A program made the translations under genes and the position numbers. This document shows, piece after piece, positions 48,357 through 56,800 of a stretch of DNA of 64,000 nucleotides; the stretch's first letter is position 1; every line of letters begins with the position of its first letter. The DNA is from an uncultured Oscillibacter sp. (GTDB taxonomy: Bacteria > Bacillota > Clostridia > Oscillospirales > Oscillospiraceae): contig CAJUDV010000002.1 in NCBI GenBank assembly GCA_910585385.1, positions 1 through 64,000 of the forward strand. The letters run 5' to 3'. The notes under the pieces are model-generated. The model saw only the letters and a list, made by a program, of their open reading frames with translations. It had not been told where the DNA came from and searched no databases.

Positions 48357-50700
48357 GTTCTTTCGTGATAAGATCATATTGCTGGACGGAGCCATGGGCA
48401 CCGTTCTCCAGCAGCGGGGCCTGCCCCCGGGCGGCGTGCCGGAGCTGCTGAACCTGACGGACCCGGCCCTGCTGGCGTCCGTGTACCGGGAGTACGTGGA
48501 CGCCGGAAGTCAGGTGGTCTACGCCAACACCTTCGGGGCCAACGGACTGAAGCTGGCCCGGTCCGGCCATGCCGTTTCGGAGGTCGTCGCCGCCGCCGTC
48601 AAAACGGCGCGGGAGGCCGTGGAGGGCCGTGCCCTGGTGGCTTTGGACGTGGGGCCCCTGGGAGAGCTCCTGGAGCCCATGGGCACTTTGACCTTCCAGC
48701 GGGCCTATGACCTGTTTCGGGAGATGATGGCCGCCGGCGCGGCGGCGGGGGCGGATCTCATCGCCATTGAGACCATGACGGACCTCTATGAGGCCAGGGC
48801 GGCGCTGCTGGCGGCCAAGGAGAACACCGGCCTGCCGGTGCTGGTCACCATGTCCTTTGAGGAGAGCGGCCGCACCTTCACCGGCTGCACCGTGGCCTCC
48901 ATGGCCCGTACGCTGGAGGGCCTGGGGGCGGACGCCGTCGGCCTGAACTGCTCCCTGGGGCCGGACCAGCTGGCGCCTCTTTTGAGGGAGCTGTGCGAAA
49001 ACACCCGCCTGCCGGTGGCGGCCAAGCCCAACGCCGGGCTGCCGGACCCGGTGGACGGACACTACGGCATGGGGCCGGAGGAATTCGCCGCCGCACTGAT
49101 CCCCTGCCTGGAGGCGGGAGTGACCGTCTTCGGCGGGTGCTGCGGCACCTCTCCGGCGTACATCCGGCGACTGAGAGCGGCTCTGGAGGGGGCCCGTCCA
49201 GCCCCCCGGCGGTACCTGGGCGGCGGTTTTGTCTGCACCCCGGTGACGCCCCTTTGGCTGGACGGGGTGCGGGTCATCGGCGAGCGGGTGAACCCCACCG
49301 GCAAAAAGAGGTTCCAGCAGGCGCTGCTGGAGGAGGACCTGGACTACATTCTGGACGTGGCCGCAGCGCAGGAGGAGGCCGGGGCGGACATTCTGGACGT
49401 GAACGTGGGCTGCCCCGGGGTGGACGAGACGGCCATGCTGCCCCGAGTGGTGAAGAAGATCCAGAGCGCCGTGTCCCTGCCATTGCAGCTGGACTCCTCC
49501 AACCCCGACGCCCTGGAGGCGGCGCTGCGGGCGTACAACGGCAAGGCGGCGGTGAACTCCGTCAACGGCGAGCCCCAGGTGCTGGAGCGGGTGCTGCCCA
49601 TTGTAAAGAAATACGGGGCCGCCGTAGTGGGTCTCACCATGGACCAGGACGGCATCCCCCGGACGGCGGAGAGACGGGTGGAGATCGCCCGGCGCATTCT
49701 GGAGGCGGCGCTGGCCCATGGGATTCCCAGAGAGGATGTGTGGATCGACTGTCTGGCCCTTACCGTCTCCGCCCAGCAGGAGCAGGCGGCGGAGACCCTG
49801 AGGGCTGTGGGAACCGTCCGCCGGGAGCTGGGACTCCAGACGGTGCTGGGGGTGTCCAACATCTCCTTCGGCCTGCCGGGCCGCGCCCTGGTGACCCAGA
49901 GCTTTTTGACCCAGGCTTTGGCGGCGGGGCTGACATTGCCCATCGTCAATCCCAACCAGCGGGAGATGATGGACGCCGTGGCCGCCTTCCGGGTGCTCTC
50001 CGGGGAGGATGTCCAGTGCCGGGACTACATCGCCCGGTTTGCCGCCGGCCCGTCCGCTCCGGCGGCCCCGGCTCCGGCGGGGGCCATGACGCTGGAGGAG
50101 GCCGTCGCCCGGGGCCTTCGGGCCGACGCCGCCCGGTTGGCCCGGGAGGCGCTGGAGCGGACGGACGGCCTCGCCCTGGTGGAGGGCCGCCTGATTCCCG
50201 CCCTGGACGCTGTGGGAGAGGGCTACGAGAAGGGCACGGTGTTCCTGCCCCAGCTCCTTGGCGCCGCCCAGGCGGCCCAGGCGGTGTTTGAGGCTGTCCG
50301 GTCCTCCATGGCGGAGCGGGGCGGCGCGCCGGTGAGGAAGGGGAAACTCATCGTGGCCACCGTCCGGGGGGACATCCACGACATCGGCAAGAACATCGTC
50401 AAGACCGTGCTGGAGAACTACGGCTACGAGGTCGTCGACCTGGGCCGGGACGTGCCGCCGGAGACGGTGGCACAGGCCGTGACGGAGGGAGGCGTGGGCC
50501 TTGTGGGCCTCTCCGCCCTGATGACCACCACCCTGCCCGCCATGGAGGAGACGGTCCGCCGCCTGGGGGCGCTGGACCGTCCGCCGGCGGTGTTTGTGGG
50601 CGGCGCGGTGGTGACGCCGGAGTACGCGGCGCGGATCGGCGCGGGCTACGCCAAAGACGCCCGCCAATCTGTGGAGATCGCCAGGAGGGTGCTGGGATGA
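48346..50700 (+). CDS. metH: Cobalamin-dependent methionine synthase (no activation domain)
   Basis: 784 residues. Homocysteine methyltransferase domain (1-290) with zinc cysteines in GLNCSLGP and GGCCGTSP (about 263-264); a pterin-binding domain (300-570, AGADILDVNVGCPG, VWIDCLALTVSAQQEQ); and a B12-binding domain (590-784) with the cobalt-ligand His in DIHDIGKNIVKTVLENYGYE (His678). The SAM activation domain is absent and is encoded just upstream. The GTG start overlaps that gene and has AAGGGAGG. It uses methyl-THF to make methionine. Confidence 0.95.
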   Translation: MGTEFFRDKIILLDGAMGTVLQQRGLPPGGVPELLNLTDPALLASVYREYVDAGSQVVYANTFGANGLKLARSGHAVSEVVAAAVKTAREAVEGRALVALDVGPLGELLEPMGTLTFQRAYDLFREMMAAGAAAGADLIAIETMTDLYEARAALLAAKENTGLPVLVTMSFEESGRTFTGCTVASMARTLEGLGADAVGLNCSLGPDQLAPLLRELCENTRLPVAAKPNAGLPDPVDGHYGMGPEEFAAALIPCLEAGVTVFGGCCGTSPAYIRRLRAALEGARPAPRRYLGGGFVCTPVTPLWLDGVRVIGERVNPTGKKRFQQALLEEDLDYILDVAAAQEEAGADILDVNVGCPGVDETAMLPRVVKKIQSAVSLPLQLDSSNPDALEAALRAYNGKAAVNSVNGEPQVLERVLPIVKKYGAAVVGLTMDQDGIPRTAERRVEIARRILEAALAHGIPREDVWIDCLALTVSAQQEQAAETLRAVGTVRRELGLQTVLGVSNISFGLPGRALVTQSFLTQALAAGLTLPIVNPNQREMMDAVAAFRVLSGEDVQCRDYIARFAAGPSAPAAPAPAGAMTLEEAVARGLRADAARLAREALERTDGLALVEGRLIPALDAVGEGYEKGTVFLPQLLGAAQAAQAVFEAVRSSMAERGGAPVRKGKLIVATVRGDIHDIGKNIVKTVLENYGYEVVDLGRDVPPETVAQAVTEGGVGLVGLSALMTTTLPAMEETVRRLGALDRPPAVFVGGAVVTPEYAARIGAGYAKDARQSVEIARRVLG

Positions 50701-52475
50701 CGGACATTCGGACGTATGTGAAGTCGGGGGCGCCGCTGCTGTTTGACGGCGCCATGGGGACCTATTTCGCCGCCCGGTCCGGCCGGGGGGAACAGCGCTG
50801 CGAGCTGGGGAGCCTGGAGCGTCCCGGGGAGATCACGGCCATTCACAGGGCCTATCTGGAGGCCGGATGCAGGGCCCTCAAGACCAACACCTTCACCGTC
50901 AGCGCGGATCTGGCCCGGGGGGACGGGGAGACGGCCAGGAGGATCATCGAGGCCTCCTGCCGCCTGGCGAAAGAGTGCGCAGGGCCCTATGGGGCCTATG
51001 TCTTCGCGGACATCGGCCCCGCCCCGGAGAGCCGGGAGCTGAGCCGGGCGGAGAACTACTGCCGCCAGGCGGACCTCTTTTTGGACCAGGGCGTCCGGTA
51101 CTTTCTGATGGAGACCCTGCCCAGCGACCACGGCCTGCGGCAGCTGGCCCAGCACCTGAAGGCCCGCTGTCCGGAGGCGTATCTCATCACCTCCTTCGCC
51201 GTGTCCTTCGATGGCGCCACCCGGGAGGGGGACTTCGGGCAGACCCTGCTCCGCCGGGCCGCCGCCCTGGAGGAGATCGACGCCGTGGGCTTCAACTGCG
51301 TCTCCGGCCCCCACCACCTGCTGGAGTACATCCGGAGGCTGGATACCGGCGGCGTGACGCTGTCCGTCATGCCCAACGCCGGGTACCCGTCGGTTCTGGG
51401 CCGCAGGACGGTGTTCCAGGGGACGCCGGACTACTTCGGCCAGAAGCTGGCGGAGATTCACCAGGCGGGGGCCTCCATTGTGGGGGGCTGCTGCGGTACC
51501 ACTCCCGCCCATATCGCCGGGGCGGCAAAGGCCCTGGCCGCCCCCCGGCGGACTGTGTTCCCGGTCCGGACCGGCGGAGCGCCGGAGCCCCGGCCCGCTG
51601 CCTCCGCCAATACCCTGGCGGAGAAGCTGGACGGCGGGCGGCGGGTGGTCGCGGTGGAGCTGGACCCGCCGGTGGACGACGGCATCGCCTTCTTTCTGGA
51701 GGGGGTGAAGCGGCTGCGGGACGCGGGGGCCGACGCGGTCACCATCGCGGACTGCCCCATCGGCCGCCCCCGGGCGGACAGCAGTCTTCTGGCCTGCAAG
51801 CTCAAGCGGGAGCTGGGCGTCGAGCCCCTGCCCCATATGACCTGCCGGGACCGGAACCTCAACGCCACCAAGGCGCTGCTGCTGGGGCTGTCCATCGAGG
51901 GGGTCCACAACGTGCTGCTGGTCACCGGAGATCCCATCCCCTCTGAGGACCGGGACGAGGTGAAGAGCGTCTTCAACTTCAACTCCCGGCGGCTGGCCGC
52001 CTATGTCTCCGGCCTGAACGAGAACGTCCTGCAAACGCCCTTCCGGATTTTCGGCGCCCTGAATGTCAACGCCAAAAACTTTGCGGCCCAGCTGAGCGTC
52101 GCCCGGGAGAAGGAGGCGTGCGGCGTCTCCGGCTTTCTGACCCAGCCGGTGCTGTCCCGGGAGGCGCTGGAGAACCTCAAACTCGCCCGGCAGACCCTGC
52201 GGGGAAAGATCCTGGGGGGCATCTACCCGGTGGTGAGCCACAAGAACGCCTGCTTCCTCAATAACGAGATCGCCGGCATGCGCATCTGTGAGGAGATTAC
52301 CGCCCTGTATGAGGGCAGGGACCGGGAGGAGGCGGAGGCCGTGGCCGTGGCCGTCTCCGCCCGGATCGCCGGAGAGATTGCGCCCTATACCGACGGGCTC
52401 TATCTGATGACCCCGTTTAAGCGGGTGGCGCTGATGGAGCGCATTCTCCGGGAGATCGGGGCGGCACGGATTTAA
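50697..52475 (+). CDS. Bifunctional homocysteine S-methyltransferase / methylene-THF reductase
   Basis: 592 residues, YitJ-like. Residues 1-290 are a second homocysteine methyltransferase (FDGAMGTYFA, zinc site GGCCGTTPAH); residues 300-592 are MTHFR (VVAVELDPPVDDGIAFFLEG, CRDRNLNATKALLLGL, FGALNVNAKNF). The reductase supplies methyl-THF to MetH. Coupled with metH by an ATGA overlap. Last gene before the hairpin at 52468. Confidence 0.93.
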   Translation: MTDIRTYVKSGAPLLFDGAMGTYFAARSGRGEQRCELGSLERPGEITAIHRAYLEAGCRALKTNTFTVSADLARGDGETARRIIEASCRLAKECAGPYGAYVFADIGPAPESRELSRAENYCRQADLFLDQGVRYFLMETLPSDHGLRQLAQHLKARCPEAYLITSFAVSFDGATREGDFGQTLLRRAAALEEIDAVGFNCVSGPHHLLEYIRRLDTGGVTLSVMPNAGYPSVLGRRTVFQGTPDYFGQKLAEIHQAGASIVGGCCGTTPAHIAGAAKALAAPRRTVFPVRTGGAPEPRPAASANTLAEKLDGGRRVVAVELDPPVDDGIAFFLEGVKRLRDAGADAVTIADCPIGRPRADSSLLACKLKRELGVEPLPHMTCRDRNLNATKALLLGLSIEGVHNVLLVTGDPIPSEDRDEVKSVFNFNSRRLAAYVSGLNENVLQTPFRIFGALNVNAKNFAAQLSVAREKEACGVSGFLTQPVLSREALENLKLARQTLRGKILGGIYPVVSHKNACFLNNEIAGMRICEEITALYEGRDREEAEAVAVAVSARIAGEIAPYTDGLYLMTPFKRVALMERILREIGAARI

Positions 52476-52545
52476 AACAGACGCTAGAGTCTGTTTTAAA
52501 TCCGTCAAAACGCCCAAAGGGCGGATGTTTTTCCGCCGTTTTTTT
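52468..52545 (+). terminator. Terminator built from a truncated MITE copy
   Basis: A perfect 16-bp stem CGGATTTAAAACAGAC/complement (52467-52504) spans the stop codon. It carries the MITE end TAGAGTCTGTTTTAAA from 52485, followed by core CGTCAAAACGCC and a second hairpin GGCGGA-TGTTTT-TCCGCC with a T7 tail (52520-52545). The core and end match the 60207 element. Confidence 0.75.
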
Positions 52546-52556
52546 GAAACGCAGTG

Positions 52557-52585
52557 AGAGCGCCTCCCGTTTAGGGAGGCGCTCT
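52557..52585. terminator. Terminator between convergent genes
   Basis: A 12-bp perfect stem AGAGCGCCTCCC with a GTTTA loop between the methionine operon and the ECF transporter gene. Confidence 0.7.
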
Positions 52586-52588
52586 TGT

Positions 52589-53122
52589 CTATTTTCCGCC
52601 GTATTTTGTCCGGAAGGCGGCCAGCGCCCGGCGCAGGGGGCTGAACAGGGCCAGGGCCACCACGAAATTTCCCGCCCCGTGGAGCAGGTCCATGGGGATG
52701 CCGGCCACCCACCAGCTTACGGCGAAGGCCCATCCGCCGGTGATCCAGTACACCAGGGCGCACAGGGCGCCGAACAGCAGCCCAAAGCACCCGGAGAGGG
52801 CCGCCCACACCAGGGGGGACTCCGCCCGCCGCAGCAGCCGGGCGGCGGCGAAGAGCGCCAGCCACACATATAGATAGGCGATGTTCCACAGCCCGATGCC
52901 CCACACGGCGAATTCCAGGAACACATACAGGTAGACGGCGTACAGCCCCCGCCAGCCAAAGCACACGGCGGCCAGCATGACCATCAGGGACACCGGTTCG
53001 ATGTTTGGCAGCTGGGCCATGGCCATTTTCAGGGCAAAGGTCATGGCCCCAAGCAGGCCGAACAGGGCCAGCTCCGCGGTGGTCAGCCCCCGCCGGTCAG
53101 CCGGAGGTGTAGAACCAGCCAT
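52589..53122 (-). CDS. ECF transporter substrate-specific component
   Basis: 177 residues, about six membrane helices. ELALFGLLGAMTFALKMAMA and FGWRGLYAVYLYVFLEFAVW are typical of ECF S components (vitamin uptake). No ECF module genes (A, A', T) lie alongside, so it probably shares a chromosomal module. ATG 53122 with GGTGA upstream is chosen over GTG 53131. The DUF4430 protein overlaps its 5' end. Specificity is unknown; the neighbouring B12-dependent operon makes cobalamin or folate a reasonable guess. Confidence 0.82.
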   Translation of the reverse strand: MAGSTPPADRRGLTTAELALFGLLGAMTFALKMAMAQLPNIEPVSLMVMLAAVCFGWRGLYAVYLYVFLEFAVWGIGLWNIAYLYVWLALFAAARLLRRAESPLVWAALSGCFGLLFGALCALVYWITGGWAFAVSWWVAGIPMDLLHGAGNFVVALALFSPLRRALAAFRTKYGGK

Positions 53123-53495
53123 AGCGGTCACCGTCGCGGAGGACCACGGCGTCGGCGCCGGTGGTGACGTCCTGGCCGTTTTGGGTCAGGCGCCACCAGC
53201 TCTGGTCCCTGGCGTAGTCCACCGTCTCGCCGTCCACCGTTTCCACAAACAGCCCGTAGTCCCCGGGGGTTCCGGAGATCAGGCCCTCCTGCGCCAAAAG
53301 CTCTCCCAGGTACTCCAGATCCGTCTGGTAGGTGAATTCGGCGGTGGAGCCGTCGCCGTGGGTGACCTCGACCGTCACCGTCTTCTCCCCCTCCGCCGTC
53401 TCGGGCAGGCTGGACTGCCAGACGCGCCACAGCCCGAAAGCCAGCGCGCAGAACGCCGCCGCGGCGGCGATTCCATAGAGGTAGTTCTTCTTCAT
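53097..53495 (-). CDS. DUF4430 (transcobalamin-C-like) secreted or anchored protein
   Basis: 132 residues: an N-terminal membrane anchor (YLYGIAAAAAFCALAFGLW) followed by a DUF4430 domain (VTHGDGSTAEFTYQTDLEYL, ending WRLTQNGQDV and GDRYGWFYTSG). This fold also forms the C-terminal domain of intrinsic factor/transcobalamin. It overlaps and precedes the S component, as is common in Firmicutes B12-type uptake sets. Function is inferred from this pairing. Confidence 0.82.
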   Translation of the reverse strand: MKKNYLYGIAAAAAFCALAFGLWRVWQSSLPETAEGEKTVTVEVTHGDGSTAEFTYQTDLEYLGELLAQEGLISGTPGDYGLFVETVDGETVDYARDQSWWRLTQNGQDVTTGADAVVLRDGDRYGWFYTSG

Positions 53496-53538
53496 CCCGG
53501 TCCCTCCAGATGCTCTTTTTGTATGTCTCTTTTGCCTT

Positions 53539-53566
53539 AGTATACCATAAATTGGGACATTGTAAA
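53539..53566 (-). promoter_or_regulatory. Promoter of the DUF4430/ECF S operon
   Basis: Minus strand TTTACA (53561-53566), 16 bp, TATACT (53539-53544). The leader is only about 40 bases, too short for a cobalamin riboswitch. Confidence 0.75.
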
Positions 53567-53579
53567 GGCCCGCCGGGCT

Positions 53580-53816
53580 TTATGGCGTGAGAACTTTCAA
53601 AAATTGGAAGAGGCGGAAGGGGAGGCCTCCGCCAAAAGCATGGCGGGCCTGCTGGGCGGGTCCGTGGCCAAGGCGCTGAAGCGGTACGCCCCTCCGCCGG
53701 AGATCGACCCGCCGGTCCGCCGCATGACGGAGCTGCGGGAGGCCGCCGTGGCCGGGGACGGGGAAATTTTCAGGGCCGCCGGAGAGCTGCCTCTTGCCAA
53801 ACCATGGGGGAATTGG
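53580..53816 (+). pseudogene. Open-frame remnant ahead of the peptidase gene
   Basis: The plus frame reads WRENFQKLEEAEGEASAKS, then MAGLLGGSVAKALKRYAPPP and DPPVRRMTELREAAVAGDGE without a stop for about 100 codons, and looks like the end of a real protein. There is no usable start or ribosome site. The peptidase promoter TTGCCA-N17-TATAAT lies inside its 3' part, so the reading frame is probably a relic. No family recognised. Confidence 0.35.
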
Positions 53817-53822
53817 TATAAT
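53794..53822 (+). promoter_or_regulatory. Promoter of the M60 peptidase/SLH operon
   Basis: TTGCCA (53794-53799), 17 bp, TATAAT (53817-53822). Leader of about 60 bases to the ATG at 53888. Confidence 0.8.
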
Positions 53823-53887
53823 ACTGCCGATCTTTTGCACCCTCCGCGGCGTCTTCGCGGCGGGCCCACGAAAGCGAGGAACGAGAG

Positions 53888-56800
53888 ATGAAGAGACGGA
53901 TCATTTCCCTGCTGCTGGCGGCGTCTTTGCTGGCTGGCGCCATCCCTGCGGCTGAGGCGGCCGGGACGGTTGCGGGGCAGCCCCTTGGCAGCGTCGCCGC
54001 CACGCTCCGGCTGGACTTTCCCCAGCGCCTGGAGGAGATTCAGGAGCGGAATGTGCGGGTGGAGCTGTTTCAGGACGGACAGAGCCTGGGATGGCTTCCC
54101 CTGGGCTGGGAGGAGAGCGGCGCCCAGGTGGGCGGCTTCCCGGCGGCGGTGGCCCTGCGGAACGAGGACGGCGGAGAGCTGGGCGGCGGCAGCTGGCCCG
54201 GCTATTTGGACGTCACCGTGGAGAACCTCCCCCAGGGGGAGTATGCCCTGGAGTTCACCGGGGAGGGGTATGTGCCCTACACCCAGCGTCTCACCCTCCG
54301 GGATTACTCCCAGCACGTGACCCTGGGCACCGGCGACGGGACCTTTACCCTGGGCGACGTGGACGGGGACGGCGCCGTGAGCCGCCGGGACCGGGAGCTG
54401 TTGTCTGAGGCGCTGGGCTCCGGTGAGCGGCGGGATCTGGATCAGTTTGACCTGGATGGCGACGGCGAGATCGGCGTGGTGGATCTGGCCTACCTCACCC
54501 GTGCCATGGAGGCGGACGGTGAGGCGGCGGTGCGGAACACCGCCATGCTGCTGCCTCCGGTGGATACGGCGGCCATGCTGGACGCCCTGCTTCGCTCCGG
54601 CGGGAGCCTTCTCTCCGGCAGCCTGGACGACCTCTTTTTGAACAACGGGCAGACCGTGACCCTCTCCGGCGGGGACGAAGGGCTGGAGCTGAATATTCCC
54701 CTGGCGGACCCGGTGGAGCTGGAGGAGCTCCAGATTGTCTCCCCCGAGGGCCCGGGGGCCGTTCTGGCGGGCTCCGCCGCTGTGGAGTATCAGGACGGAT
54801 TCCGGGAGGACATCCCCTTTGACCAGTCCCTGCCAGCGGGAATCTACGCCATTGGCCCCATGCCGGGCAGCAGCGTAGTCTCCATCTCCCTGGGCCGCCG
54901 GGTGCCGGTAAAGGAGATCGTCATCTCCGTCAGCCGCACCGAGGGCGGCGGCTACGCCGTGCTGGAGAGTATCCGTTTTCTCCAGGAGATTGTGCCGGAG
55001 AACCCCGCTCCGCCCAACAGCGAGATCAAAAACCTTACCGCCGAGGCGGGAGACGGCCAGGTGAGCCTGCGCTGGGGCGAGCTGCCCAACGTCTCCGGCT
55101 ACCGGGTGGACTACCGTCTCCGGGACGGCGGCGAGGCCCGGTCCCAGACTGTGGACGTGCCCCGGGCGGAGATCACCGGCCTGGAGAATTTGAAGACCTA
55201 TCTCTTTACCGTGACCCCCGTGGACGGCGGCTGGCAGGGAAGGACCTCCCCCGCCGTGGCGGCCGCGCCGCAGCCTGCCCGGGTACCGGACGCGCCGGAT
55301 ATGGTGAGCGTGGGCGTGCTGGACGGAGCCCTCAGCGTCTCCTGGAAGGCCGCGAAGAACGCCACCTATTACGAGATCTATTACCGGGCGCAGGGGGAGG
55401 GCGGCTTCCAGCAGTACGGCGGGCAGCTCTCCGGCACCGGCGCCACCATCAACGGCCTGACCAACGGCGTTACCTACGAGATCTACATTGTGGCGGGCAA
55501 CAGCATGGGCCGCAGCGGGCCCTCCCGCACGGCCCTGGGCACGCCGGAGTCCCCGGATTACAGCCGCCCGGAGGGCATTCCCGCGGCGGGCGTGCTGGAC
55601 TGGCAGGATATAGAGCGGGTCTGGCTGGGCAATCCCAACAACGTCTCCCCCAGCGCCTACACGCCGGATAAGCCCTTCCGGCCGGAGAACATGGCGGACG
55701 GGGATTACAGCACTCACTGGACCTCCCACTCCTACGGCGACGGCAACTGGTGGGACAGCAAGGCGGTGTTCGCCTCCTTCAGCCGGCCTGTGGATCTCAG
55801 CGCGGTGATCTGGGTGCCCCGGCTGGACGGCGACTACGCCGCGAACCTCCGGCTCTACGCTGTTACCGTCTGGAGGCAGGGGGATGAGCTGAACGGCCCC
55901 GGCACCCTGATTGCCCCCGACCCGGACCGGGGCGGCAGCGGCTCCGACGCCAAGACCTGGCTCCCTGTCCAGGGGAACCCCGTCACCACAAAGTTCGCCG
56001 TGCTGCCCTTTGAGCCGGTGACGGACGTGGTGAAGATTTCCATCGCGATTGAACAGCGGGCCTATACGGCGGTGAGCCTGTCGGAGCTGATGTTCATGGA
56101 GTACGATCCCTCCCGCAGCCTCCAGGACGACATCTCCGCCCTCTTTGTTGGCGGGCTGGACGGTCCCCACACAGAGCTGGCCCCGGGCGTCAGCCAGGAG
56201 GCCGTCGACGCCCTGCGCCAGCGGCTGAACAGCGGCGAGAAGGACTACTACCTCTACACCGCCGCCATGGCGGACGAGCTGGATCTGGCGGAGGCCATTC
56301 TCCGCCGCCAGCCCACCGGCAGCAGCGTCCTCACCGGCCTGGACGTCCGCAGCGGCGCCGCGGACAGCGCGAAGTACAGCCAGGGCGGCAGCGAGCTGCA
56401 GCCCCTGGGGGCCGCCGCCGGAGCGGGAGACGAGATCACCGTCTACGCCTCCATTCCCGGCGGTCAGACCGTCACGGTCTATGCCAGCCAGTATAACGCC
56501 GAGGCCAGCCAGTGGCTCCAGAAAATCGGCACCCTGCGGAACGGGCGGAATATCCTGACCGTCCCCAAGATCGGCAGCCAGGACACCCCCCGGGGCGGCA
56601 GCCTGTATGTCACCTGCGGCGGGCAGAACCCGGAGCAGGTCTCCCTCACCGTCCGCCGGGCGGTGAAGATCCCGGTGCTGGAGCTCTCCGACTGGTATGA
56701 TCTCAGTGAGACGGCCCGGAGGGACCGTATCCGGGCGTACGCGGCGGAGCTGGAGAGCTATGTTTCCGCCCAGGGCGTCACAGACGCCGCCAAGACCACC

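Noticed and set aside
53496..53560. Cobalamin riboswitch ahead of the DUF4430/ECF S operon
   Set aside because: Mapped promoter leaves only about 40 bases of leader, far too short.
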